From the NCBI GenBank assembly GCA_025352125.1, contig JANXTZ010000082.1, forward strand, positions 1 to 40,661: a stretch of 40,661 bases of DNA. Direction: 5' to 3'. This document shows, piece by piece, positions 24,780 to 32,522 of this stretch (its first letter is position 1; the number at the start of each line of letters is the position of its first letter). The position numbers and the translations under genes are program-made. Below the pieces are notes generated by a model. The model saw only the letters and a program-made list of their open reading frames with translations. It ran no database searches and was not told where the DNA came from. Source of the DNA: Deinococcales bacterium (lineage in GTDB: Bacteria > Deinococcota > Deinococci > Deinococcales > JAAFIG01).

Positions 24780-26060
24780 ATGACCGACTCGAGTTCTCTT
24801 TTTTCACCAAATGCACCGCTCGCTGAACGGATGCGCCCGCAAACCCTGGCGGAGGTGGTCGGGCAGCAACATCTGGTTGGTATTGGCAAACCATTGCGCT
24901 TGATGCTCGAGCGTGACCGACTCTCGAGCCTGATCTTCTGGGGTCCACCTGGCACTGGCAAGACCACGCTCTCGAGGTTGATCGCGCATTCGACGGGCGC
25001 AGAATTCTTTGGGCTATCTGCGGTTGGGGCTGGGGTCAAAGATGTGCGCGACGTGACCGAGCACGCCAAGAAAAACCGCGATTACGGGCGCAAAACCGTG
25101 TTGTTTCTGGACGAGATTCACCGATTCAACAAAGCCCAACAAGATGCACTGCTGCCGCACGTCGAAAGTGGCTTGCTGACCCTGATCGGCGCGACCACCG
25201 AGAACCCAAGTTTTGAGGTCAACCCCGCGCTGCGCTCTCGCGCCAGAACCCTCAAGCTCGAGCCGATCTCGGGTCAGGACATTTTGGGGCTTCTCCAGAA
25301 AGCACTTGTTGACCCCCGAGGTTTGCCTGGAGTCACTGCCGAACCCGAGGCACTGGAGGCATTGTCTGTCGCAGTCGATGGTGACGCCCGCAAAGCCTTG
25401 ACCGCACTCGAGGTTGCCGCACAGGGTTCAGATGTGATTACTGTTGAGGCAGTGCGTGAAGCACTGGGCGCTCAGATTCCCGCAATGGACAAGGGCGGCG
25501 AGGAGTTTTACAACCTGATCTCGGCGCTTCACAAAAGCGTTCGAGCCTCGCACGTGGACGCCAGTTTGTACTGGCTGGCGCGGATGGTGGCGGGCGGCGC
25601 AGATTTGCTGTACCTGGCACGCCGAATCGTGCGCATCGCCGCCGAGGACGTGGGCTTGGCGGACCCGAATGCACTCAAACTTTGCGTTGCCGCCTATCAA
25701 GCCGTCGATTTTCTGGGGTCGCCAGAGGGCGAACTCTTCCTGGCGCAAGCCGTCACCTATCTGGCACTCGCCCCCAAAAGCAACAGTGTCTACACCGCCT
25801 GGAAGAGCGCCATGCAGCTTGCCACGGACGCCCCCAGTTACGGCGTGCCACTGCATCTGCGCAATGCCCCGACGGGTTACATGAAAACGCTCGGTTACGG
25901 TCAAGGTTACGCCTATTACTTTGATGACCCCGATGGCAGTTTTGCCCAAACCTACCTACCGAGTGAACTCGAGCATCAAGTTTTTTTCGAGCTTGGCAAT
26001 GAGGGCTGGGAAGAGAAACTCAAAAACCGTCTCGAGGCACTGCGAAAGAAACACCGCTAG
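24780..26060 (+). CDS. rarA: replication-associated recombination protein RarA (MgsA)
   Basis: A clamp-loader-like AAA+ ATPase that acts at stalled replication forks. The 426 residues show Walker A GPPGTGKT (55-62), Walker B VLFLDEIH with D111-E112, [18 protein letters not shown], sensor 1 [18 protein letters not shown], and the C-terminal tetramerisation region with [20 protein letters not shown] and [16 protein letters not shown], all hallmarks of the family. Length is normal. The mRNA appears leaderless. There is no partner gene nearby; position after the CXXCH proteins seems incidental. Confidence 0.96.
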   Translation: MTDSSSLFSPNAPLAERMRPQTLAEVVGQQHLVGIGKPLRLMLERDRLSSLIFWGPPGTGKTTLSRLIAHSTGAEFFGLSAVGAGVKDVRDVTEHAKKNRDYGRKTVLFLDEIHRFNKAQQDALLPHVESGLLTLIGATTENPSFEVNPALRSRARTLKLEPISGQDILGLLQKALVDPRGLPGVTAEPEALEALSVAVDGDARKALTALEVAAQGSDVITVEAVREALGAQIPAMDKGGEEFYNLISALHKSVRASHVDASLYWLARMVAGGADLLYLARRIVRIAAEDVGLADPNALKLCVAAYQAVDFLGSPEGELFLAQAVTYLALAPKSNSVYTAWKSAMQLATDAPSYGVPLHLRNAPTGYMKTLGYGQGYAYYFDDPDGSFAQTYLPSELEHQVFFELGNEGWEEKLKNRLEALRKKHR

Positions 26061-26215
26061 AAACGCATTTATTTAGAATTCTATATTTTACAATGCTGGT
26101 TTTTTCGCCTCAAAATGCAAACTCTGGTTTAGAATACAATCTCATACTCGAGCAAAACGTTCAGGTACGGCAACAATTGCGGCTCAACTCTTCTCGAGGG
26201 TGATTAAGGAGACTT

Positions 26216-26836
26216 ATGAAGAAAATCGTTTTCGCTTCACTTTTGGCACTTGGCACAAGCACCCTTTTGGCAGGTTGCGGTTTGATCCCAGCACAAACCG
26301 TTGAAAATCCACTCAACCTCAAAGATGCAACCCTGACCAGCTCAACGCTCAGCACCACCTCCAGCTCGGCATCAACCCGTGTTGCTGGAATTGGAACCGC
26401 CAGCGCAACCGCAACCTTCGCAGACCTGGCATCTTTGCCTCTGACACCAGCCAAGATTGATATTTCTTTGGCACTTGCCAGTGCGACCGTCTCTCCGTCT
26501 TGTGCGGCGGCTGTCGGTTTGACCAGCCTTCAAGTCACCCTTTCAAACTTCACAGTTGCCCTCTCAGACGGCACTGGAAATACCGTCCGCTCACTTTCTG
26601 CCAGCCTGCCAACAACGACCTTTACCGTGGACACCACGACGAATACCATCTCGGGATTGTCGGTGGCTGCGCTTACCTTCTCCATTCCTGATCTCGGTAA
26701 AGCCATCAGCATTTTGACATCCGCACCAACCCCCAACACCGTCAGTGTCAACACCAACATTGCCACCTCACCAGCCTTGCCAGGTTGCACGATTGCGTTC
26801 AAATTTGGCGCTGGCAGCGGCACGTTCTCGTTCTAA
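26216..26836 (+). CDS. Ser/Thr-rich lipoprotein, unknown function
   Basis: A 206-residue protein with a lipoprotein signal: hydrophobic core FASLLALGTSTLL, then lipobox LAGC with Cys20. The mature part is about one third Ser and Thr, with strongly alternating beta-type sequence (SLQVTLSNFTVALSD; TFTVDTTTNTISGLSV) suggesting a beta-sandwich at the cell surface. Two further cysteines (SCAA near 100 and GCTI near 193) may form a disulfide. TAAGGAGACTT precedes the ATG, and a terminator follows. CTCGAG is absent from the gene itself. The family is not recognised. Confidence 0.7.
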   Translation: MKKIVFASLLALGTSTLLAGCGLIPAQTVENPLNLKDATLTSSTLSTTSSSASTRVAGIGTASATATFADLASLPLTPAKIDISLALASATVSPSCAAAVGLTSLQVTLSNFTVALSDGTGNTVRSLSASLPTTTFTVDTTTNTISGLSVAALTFSIPDLGKAISILTSAPTPNTVSVNTNIATSPALPGCTIAFKFGAGSGTFSF

Positions 26837-26845
26837 ACAACTTTT

Positions 26846-26885
26846 AAAAGAACCTCCGAGGCTCGAGCTTCGGAAGTTCTTTTTT
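26846..26885. terminator. rho-independent terminator between the lipoprotein and a convergent gene
   Basis: AAAAGAAC (26846-26853) pairs with GTTCTTTT (26876-26883), and the stem continues inward through TCCGA and TCGGA to GCTCGAGC at the apex. A T-run follows on the plus strand; the A-run on the left gives a T-run on the minus strand, so it may also end the leftward gene (stop at 26894). Confidence 0.75.
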
Positions 26886-26893
26886 GTTGAGCT

Positions 26894-28072
26894 TCAAGTC
26901 CACTTTGGGGTGATCACGTCGTCCACTTGCAAGAACAAGAAGTGATCAAAGTAATAATGGATCAGCAGTGCCGATAAAATCACCACATAAAAAGCAAAAT
27001 AATGTTGCTGCATTGGGTCACTCGCCCAGCTTCCAGTTAAGATCAAAATACCGCGCATCAAAACATACGCCAGTCCCGCCCCAAGGGTGAACAAAAAGCA
27101 CAACCAGTACAAACTGCGTCCGTTGCTCGAGACTTTGGCGACAAATTCCGAACCGATCAAACCGCGTTCACTTCGGACACGGTTTAAGAATAAAACCACC
27201 GCCAAATACTGGAACGAATGCCAGACGTTCAAACCCTGAAATGCTACGTCGAGGTTGGCGAGCATTGGCGTCAAGAAAAACAAGACCGAGGCGAGGGTCA
27301 TGTGCAACGTCTTGGGCAGGTGAAACAAACCAACTCGAGCCTCCCAGATGGTTTTGACCACAAAAGCCACCAAACACACGATGTACGCGCCGAGCGCCAA
27401 AGGTCCAAGCCAATCGACTTTCAAGAAATCTGGGAACAACAACGCCCGACCGCCGGTTTCAAACGCACCCGAGTAATCGTGACCACCGATCACAAACGGC
27501 GTGCCCGTGAAACGGTACGTTGCCACCGGATACAGACTGGTCAGCAGCAGCGCGTAATCGAGCACCCTCGAGATGACCTGGGCACGTTTGAGTTGCGGGG
27601 CTGAGGTGCGTGGGTCTTTAAAACGGTACGAATCGGCAATGTACGCGGCTTGATGAATCACGTGAACACTCGCCCAGAAGAAAAAGATCGTGACCAGCAA
27701 AGTCAAATTAATGATTGCCAGGGTCACAACCAACACGGGCATCAACAGCGAACCCCAGGTGTATTTGGCGTAACGCTTGCGGAAATTGGGTTCCATGAAG
27801 GTCATGGTGTAGGTGGCAAACAAGTGCGGACCGCCGATGAAAGCGGTCGCCAGCAAATCCACAATCACATTGGGGGTGAGCAAGCCTTGAAAGTTACTCA
27901 TGGCATTGCTGCCCGAGAATCGATTGGCGAACAAGAACGCCGCATGAGGCAGCAGCAAGAGCACGCTCGAGAAAATAATAAATGTAAGGTCATAAAAAGG
28001 CGAGATCAACCACAAGCCTCGGCTCGAGATTTGTGTTTTTTTTGCACTCGATTTGATTGGCATTGTGGTCAT
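26894..28072 (-). CDS. polytopic histidine-rich membrane protein next to the carotenoid operon
   Basis: A 392-residue protein from the ATG at 28072, chosen because AGGAGG lies six bases upstream; in-frame ATGs further up lack one. It has about eight to nine membrane helices. Histidines cluster at helix ends: GGPHLFATYT, WASVHVIHQAAYIADSYR, VWHSFQYLAVVLFLNR and HYYFDHFLFLQ. Such spaced histidines suggest a bound metal, as in membrane oxygenases and hydroxylases, including the Brp/Blh carotene dioxygenases, but I cannot show membership. It lies 130 bases after the desaturase on the same strand and has its own promoter, so a role with carotenoids or other lipids is only suggested. Confidence 0.55.
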   Translation of the reverse strand: MTTMPIKSSAKKTQISSRGLWLISPFYDLTFIIFSSVLLLLPHAAFLFANRFSGSNAMSNFQGLLTPNVIVDLLATAFIGGPHLFATYTMTFMEPNFRKRYAKYTWGSLLMPVLVVTLAIINLTLLVTIFFFWASVHVIHQAAYIADSYRFKDPRTSAPQLKRAQVISRVLDYALLLTSLYPVATYRFTGTPFVIGGHDYSGAFETGGRALLFPDFLKVDWLGPLALGAYIVCLVAFVVKTIWEARVGLFHLPKTLHMTLASVLFFLTPMLANLDVAFQGLNVWHSFQYLAVVLFLNRVRSERGLIGSEFVAKVSSNGRSLYWLCFLFTLGAGLAYVLMRGILILTGSWASDPMQQHYFAFYVVILSALLIHYYFDHFLFLQVDDVITPKWT

Positions 28073-28119
28073 GGGCAGCCTCCTGTTTGAATCCTGCGAC
28101 AATCACCCAGCGTGTGCTG

Positions 28120-28147
28120 AGTCTAGCGCACAAAGTAATGGGTTCAA
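28120..28147 (-). promoter_or_regulatory. sigma-70-type promoter of the histidine-rich membrane protein
   Basis: On the minus strand TTGAAC (28142-28147), a 16-base spacer and TAGACT (28120-28125) lie 47 bases before the start at 28072. An inverted repeat, GGGTTC-AAA-GAACCC (28140-28154), covers the -35 box and could be an operator, or a weak terminator for the carotenoid operon. Confidence 0.45.
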
Positions 28148-28202
28148 AGAACCCGAGTACAGTATTGCGTTTGCCACAAGACAAGACCGTGGTTTTCGTT
28201 GC

Positions 28203-29708
28203 TTAGTTTTTGAAATCCTCTGTCAGCATTTCGACTGCCAGTTTTCCCGAGAGCATCACCAGTGGCAAACCGCCGCCAGGATGGGCGCTGCCGCCTGCCA
28301 GGTACAAACCGCGAAGCTTGTTGGAACGATTCTGAGGGCGCAGGAACGCGCTGTTAATGCTGTTGGAACTCGTACCGTAAATACCACCTCGAAACGTTCT
28401 GTACCGTGTCTCGAGGTCGCTCGGGGTCATGATGTGCTTGACCCGAATGCGGTCACGGATGTCCACGCCGTAACTTGTCAATTTCTCGAGAATCAAATTT
28501 GAGTACGGCTCAGCCTGGGTTTGCCAATTGACACGACCTGTCGGCGGGGCATTCACCAGCACAAACCAGTTTTCCATGCCCTCGGGCGCTTGACTCGGGT
28601 CGGATTTGCTCGAGATGGTCACGTAAATGGTTGGGTCGGTTACGGCTGTCAAATCTTCAAAAATCTGTCTGAACTCAAGCGCATAATTGTTGGAAAAGAA
28701 AATATTGTGATGCTCCAGGTCAACGGTTTGACCCTCCAAACCCAGCAGCATGACAAAACCGCTCAAGCTCGGCTCGAGCTTCTTGTCTCTGGGATCAAAT
28801 TGCTTCTCGAGCAAATCGGTGTACAAATGCGCGGCATCGGCATTGCAAATCACGGCATCCGCCAGAATTTTTCGCCCATCCTCGAGTTCTACACCCTCGA
28901 CCTCAAAGCGTTTTCTGTCGGGCATGATACCTTCAGTCACATCCTCGAGCAAGATTTGCGAGATGCCGACGCCAAACTCGAATTGCACGCCCAACTTTCG
29001 CGCCAGTTTCTCGAGCGCCACACCAATCTGGTACAAACCGCCTTTGACATACCAAGCCCCAAACGCGTACTCGGAATACAAGACCGTCGAGAGGGTTCCA
29101 GGAGCCAGATACGGACTCGAGCCTGTATAGGTGGCGTAGCGCCCAATAAACTGCCGCATTCTGGGATCACGAAAGAATCGTTTTGCCAGACCGTGCAGGG
29201 TCGGAATCGGCAGCAGCGCCGTCAAATCCATCCACGGCACACCGTCTTTAACAAAATCCCAGGGACCGGCTATCGCAGACTCGAGGAACGGTTTGCGCGA
29301 ACCGCGCCACGCCCGCGCCGCATGACCAAAAAATGCGTTGAAATCCTCGCCCGCGCCAGGACTGAACGCCTCGAGCGACGCCATCATGCGCGGCAGATCG
29401 GCAAAGGCATCAAAACCAGAGCCATCGGCAAATTGATAGCGGCAAACAGGCTCGAGCCGCACCAGTTCAAGATAATTCTCGAGTTTTTCGCCTGCCGCCG
29501 CGAACAGTTCCTCAAACACCCAGGGCAGCGTGACCAAACTTGGACCGGTGTCAAACTTAAAACCGTCCAACTCGAGCAGGTTGAGTTTGCCCCCGACGCG
29601 CTCGAGCCGTTCAATCACACGAATCTTGTGTCCCAGTGCTGCCGCGCGAATGGCTGCCGCCAAGCCACCGACCCCCGCACCAATCACCACCAACTCGAGC
29701 GGCTTCAT
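28203..29708 (-). CDS. CrtI-family carotenoid desaturase/oxidase (CrtD- or CrtP-like)
   Basis: A 501-residue FAD enzyme. The N-terminal dinucleotide site is VVIGAGVGGLAAAIRAAALG (residues about 6-25), followed by RVGGKLN and FDTGPSLVTLPWVFEELF. The C-terminal GLYLAGGSAHPGGGLP is the family signature. The long reading frame continues to 30353, but that part is antisense to the glycosyltransferase, so I use the ATG at 29708. That ATG overlaps the glycosyltransferase stop as ATGA. In this context (CruF-like hydratase, glycosyltransferase, acyltransferase) a 3',4'-desaturase or a terminal oxidase is more likely than the general phytoene desaturase. No phytoene synthase or cyclase gene is in the window. 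Confidence 0.88.
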   Translation of the reverse strand: MKPLELVVIGAGVGGLAAAIRAAALGHKIRVIERLERVGGKLNLLELDGFKFDTGPSLVTLPWVFEELFAAAGEKLENYLELVRLEPVCRYQFADGSGFDAFADLPRMMASLEAFSPGAGEDFNAFFGHAARAWRGSRKPFLESAIAGPWDFVKDGVPWMDLTALLPIPTLHGLAKRFFRDPRMRQFIGRYATYTGSSPYLAPGTLSTVLYSEYAFGAWYVKGGLYQIGVALEKLARKLGVQFEFGVGISQILLEDVTEGIMPDRKRFEVEGVELEDGRKILADAVICNADAAHLYTDLLEKQFDPRDKKLEPSLSGFVMLLGLEGQTVDLEHHNIFFSNNYALEFRQIFEDLTAVTDPTIYVTISSKSDPSQAPEGMENWFVLVNAPPTGRVNWQTQAEPYSNLILEKLTSYGVDIRDRIRVKHIMTPSDLETRYRTFRGGIYGTSSNSINSAFLRPQNRSNKLRGLYLAGGSAHPGGGLPLVMLSGKLAVEMLTEDFKN

Positions 29709-30886
29709 GAAGAACGCTTTTGCCTGGGACGTTCGGCTGTCTCGAGCCGTGATACCGATGCAACGGGTTTGGACGTTTGACGCAAGTCGTAAGCCCTGCC
29801 CTTCCACTGCACCCGACCCGTCGAATACCAAAACACACTTTGAAGGCTGATCCCTGTCCATGCCAGGATTGACACGGGATGAAAGACAAAAAGCCGCCAG
29901 CCGTAACCAGAGACAACATCGGCAAGAAACCGTGGAAACAAGCTGAGTGACACCAACAGACCAGTCTCGAGGTTTGGTTTGAACGCCAAGAGCAGCCAGG
30001 GCAGCAGGTACAAGATCAGATTGAAACCCGAGATCAAAAACAATGCCAACAAATTTGCACCGAAAGCTGGATAAGCATTTTTGGCATAACCCGCCCAAGT
30101 CTCTTGAAAGCTCGAGTACATGAATGTCCGCACGACACCGACGGCGTTCAGCAGAACAAACTTGCCACCGTTTCGTTTGACGAGTCGCGCCAAACTCATG
30201 TCCTCGATCACACTGCCACGAACCGCCGCATGACCACCAATTTTTTGGTAGATGATTTTGCGAAAGCACAACAGTTGACCGTTGGCAGCCACCGCCAGTG
30301 GAAAAGCCCGCACTGGCACAAACCACATCGGCAAAAACGTGATCAAACTCCATTGCTGCAAGGGTTGAATTAAACTCGAGAGTGGATCATGACAAACTTG
30401 TTCTGGAAATGCGCTCAAAGCGTCGGCTTGGTGGCGTTCAAATGCCTCCCGAATCAAACGAATGCCGTCAGACACCCATTGGGTGTCGGCATCGGTAAAA
30501 ATCAGAATCTCGCCAGTGGCAGCCAGCGACAATTGATAGCAGGCAAAATTCTTACCGAGCCAGCCTGAGGGCAAATGCTGACCAGACAACGCCACGACTC
30601 GAGAATCTTCTCTGGCAAAGCGCCTGACCACTTCCAAAGTACCGTCGCTCGAGTGGTCATCCAGAACGATGACTTCAAAATTGTGGTCATCTTGAAGTTT
30701 TAATGAGGTCAACAGGCGCTCCAAGTTGCCAGCCTCGTCCCTGGCTGGGACGAGCACGCTGACCCGAGAAATGGCTTGCAAAACGGTTTTATTTTTCCGT
30801 TTTAACCGAGCAAAAAAAAGCAAGTTCAACAACGCAAAAACGGCTTGAAAGCCAAGAATCAGCAACAAAGCAAACCCGAGGTTCAT
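29705..30886 (-). CDS. family 2 glycosyltransferase, probably carotenoid-modifying (CrtQ/CruG-like)
   Basis: A 393-residue membrane glycosyltransferase from the ATG at 30886. An N-terminal helix (FALLLILGFQAVFALLNLLF) precedes a GT-A domain: SVLVPARDEAGNLERLL, VIVLDDHSSDGT, the DxD-like FTDADTQW, and the acceptor-side VIEDMSLARLVKR. Three to four C-terminal helices follow. A start at 30922 would add 12 residues and is less likely. It overlaps the acyltransferase stop upstream and the desaturase start downstream by ATGA, so the genes are tightly coupled. A sugar donor (often UDP-glucose) and a hydroxylated carotenoid acceptor are inferred from context. Confidence 0.85.
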   Translation of the reverse strand: MNLGFALLLILGFQAVFALLNLLFFARLKRKNKTVLQAISRVSVLVPARDEAGNLERLLTSLKLQDDHNFEVIVLDDHSSDGTLEVVRRFAREDSRVVALSGQHLPSGWLGKNFACYQLSLAATGEILIFTDADTQWVSDGIRLIREAFERHQADALSAFPEQVCHDPLSSLIQPLQQWSLITFLPMWFVPVRAFPLAVAANGQLLCFRKIIYQKIGGHAAVRGSVIEDMSLARLVKRNGGKFVLLNAVGVVRTFMYSSFQETWAGYAKNAYPAFGANLLALFLISGFNLILYLLPWLLLAFKPNLETGLLVSLSLFPRFLADVVSGYGWRLFVFHPVSILAWTGISLQSVFWYSTGRVQWKGRAYDLRQTSKPVASVSRLETAERPRQKRSS

Positions 30887-31629
30887 AGCCGAATCCCCAA
30901 GCCGCGCCGCACGGCATCCCAACCTTGCTGGGCGCTCGGCAAACCACGCAAAATGGGCGCGTATCCCTCCAAGTTATTGTGCAGCAAATCCTGATGCAAA
31001 CGATCCGCCTGCAAGGTTAATTCCCTGGAAAGTGCTGCGGTCAAACTCGAGACACTGACCGCGCCAACATCAAACGCGCCGGCATCAAACGGCGCACCAA
31101 CTTTTATAAAAGCACTCGGACGCGCATCCAACCCATGCTCGAGCCGCATGGCAAGAGGACAGACTTGAACTTTGAGTTCGGCTTTTTGGCACATCAGCAC
31201 CAAACTTGCCAACCCAGACTCGAAGACAATCGGACGCGCAAACGGACTCATGATCTCGCCAGATGGAAACAGCAAGACCGCCCTCGGGACATCAGCCTCG
31301 AGTTGTGCCCGCGAGTAACGCAGCGCCGCACGAACACTTGAGACGCTGGCACGGTTGACCCCAAACGCGCCCGCATAACGCAAAAAACCGTACTTCGCCA
31401 GATTTTCTTGAAGCATCAAAACCCGAAACTCGAGCTTTAAAAACTGGCAGAGCACCAAGATCAAGTGCCCGTCCCACCAACTTTGATGCGTGACAAAAAA
31501 GACCGTCGGCATTGGCAGCACTGGTTGCTCGAGATGAACCCGCAAGTCAGCAAAATGCCCACGCACGGTAGACAAGAGGTAAGTCCGCACGAGTGGCGTC
31601 AACATTGGATGTGTTAAAGCCTCAAGCAT
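30883..31629 (-). CDS. PlsC-type acyltransferase, probably of carotenoid glycosides
   Basis: A 248-residue acyltransferase of the glycerol-phosphate acyltransferase fold. The catalytic motif HQSWWD (residues 48-53) keeps the HX4D pattern, and FPSGEIMS (about 122-129) corresponds to the phosphate/acceptor motif usually written FPEGTRS. It starts inside the end of the CruF-like gene (8-base overlap, 31622-31629) and ends overlapping the glycosyltransferase start. Staphyloxanthin synthesis uses a similar glycosyltransferase plus acyltransferase pair (CrtQ, CrtO), so esterifying the sugar of a carotenoid glycoside is the likely job. A role in ordinary phospholipid synthesis cannot be excluded. 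Confidence 0.82.
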   Translation of the reverse strand: MLEALTHPMLTPLVRTYLLSTVRGHFADLRVHLEQPVLPMPTVFFVTHQSWWDGHLILVLCQFLKLEFRVLMLQENLAKYGFLRYAGAFGVNRASVSSVRAALRYSRAQLEADVPRAVLLFPSGEIMSPFARPIVFESGLASLVLMCQKAELKVQVCPLAMRLEHGLDARPSAFIKVGAPFDAGAFDVGAVSVSSLTAALSRELTLQADRLHQDLLHNNLEGYAPILRGLPSAQQGWDAVRRGLGIRL

Positions 31630-32434
31630 TGCCCAACCTCAACAACCGAACAGGGGGACGCCTTAAGAGTTTTAAAACGGCTGGAGCGGCAAAAACGCCC
31701 ATGCTGACAAAACCCGCCAACGCCACCACCGGCTGCCCCCACCAGAACAAATTCACCACGCTCGAGCCAAACCAAGTCCAGACATACGCCGCCACGGGCA
31801 GCACGCCAAACCAATCGGTTCTGACGGGCGGTATCGGCGGGAAGAACCTGAAAAACAAACCAAAAACGAGCAGCGCCGTCACAAACCAACCCGCATAATT
31901 CTCGAGCGGAATGCCGAGGTATTCGCCCTGACGCAGCCAAACCCAATACCCAGTGCGCACCATCTGGGGGTCCAAAAAAACATCCCAAGCCATCAATGCC
32001 AGCGCCGCGACCGGAACTGCCAAACGCAAAGGCGCAATGAGCATTGCCACCCGAGCGGCAGGGTACGCCATCATCAACCAGCAGACTGGCACCAGCACTG
32101 GAACACCGAAAATACCCACGCCAAGTTTGGCAGTGTACGAATACCAGCCGTAAGGCACACCCGTGTGAACACTCAGCACCTCGCTGCCGCCCGCAATCAC
32201 AAAACAGATCAGCAACAAACCAAACGCCGCCCTGTATCCTACGGATACCCAAAGGTGCGAAAACGAGAACAGCGCAAAAGCGACCACAATCAGCAAACTT
32301 CCAACCCGCTCGAGAGAGTCTGGCAGCAGCGAATAAAGCGGTTGAGCCAAAAGATGAACCACAAAAAACGCCCACACCAAAACTCGAGCAACAGTTGCGG
32401 TGGGGCGTGACTCGAGCATGTTGCTATCGTACAT
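31622..32434 (-). CDS. cruF: CruF-like carotenoid 1',2'-hydratase (DUF422 family)
   Basis: A 270-residue membrane protein with about seven helices. The family pattern TGVPYGWYSYTAKLG, followed by GVPVLVPVCWLMMAYPA, LALMAWDVFLDPQMV and GYWVW, is what I recognise for DUF422. Members of this family in Deinococcus and cyanobacteria add water to the psi-end of a carotenoid to give a 1'-hydroxyl. I chose the ATG at 32434; the frame extends to 32521, but that extension runs across a 28-base palindrome and is not family-like. An ATG at 32419 is an alternative. The hydroxyl made here would be the site for the glycosyltransferase encoded two genes on. Confidence 0.82.
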   Translation of the reverse strand: MYDSNMLESRPTATVARVLVWAFFVVHLLAQPLYSLLPDSLERVGSLLIVVAFALFSFSHLWVSVGYRAAFGLLLICFVIAGGSEVLSVHTGVPYGWYSYTAKLGVGIFGVPVLVPVCWLMMAYPAARVAMLIAPLRLAVPVAALALMAWDVFLDPQMVRTGYWVWLRQGEYLGIPLENYAGWFVTALLVFGLFFRFFPPIPPVRTDWFGVLPVAAYVWTWFGSSVVNLFWWGQPVVALAGFVSMGVFAAPAVLKLLRRPPVRLLRLGNA

Positions 32435-32478
32435 GGAAGACACCCAATGCTTTGCCAACCTACGCCACAAATGCAACA

Positions 32479-32506
32479 CAAAGTGCACCAATGTTGGTGC
32501 ACTTTG
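32479..32506. terminator. 28-base palindrome after the Wzz-type gene
   Basis: CAAAGTGCACCAA (32479-32491), a TG centre and the exact complement (32494-32506) form a 13-base stem. On the minus strand it starts 16 bases after the stop at 32523 and is followed by TGTTGCATTTG, so it could be a terminator with a poor T tract. It also lies 44 bases before the cruF start and could be an operator. The sequence alone does not decide. Confidence 0.5.
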
Positions 32507-32522
32507 ATCATGATCGAGCATT

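Noticed and set aside
28521..29780. A 419-codon plus-strand frame opposite the CrtI-like gene
   Set aside because: It is fully antisense to a gene with clear FAD and family motifs, has no ribosome site and shows no recognisable motif. It follows from the codon bias of the real gene.
29709..30353. N-terminal extension of the CrtI-like protein to 716 residues
   Set aside because: The extra 215 residues are an out-of-frame reading of the glycosyltransferase gene; the ATG at 29708 opens the conserved FAD motif and overlaps the upstream stop as ATGA.
32479..32506. Resemblance of the palindrome to NtrC sites (TGCAC-N-GTGCA)
   Set aside because: No sigma-54 promoter (GG-N10-GC) is placed correctly, and nitrogen control of these genes has no other support.
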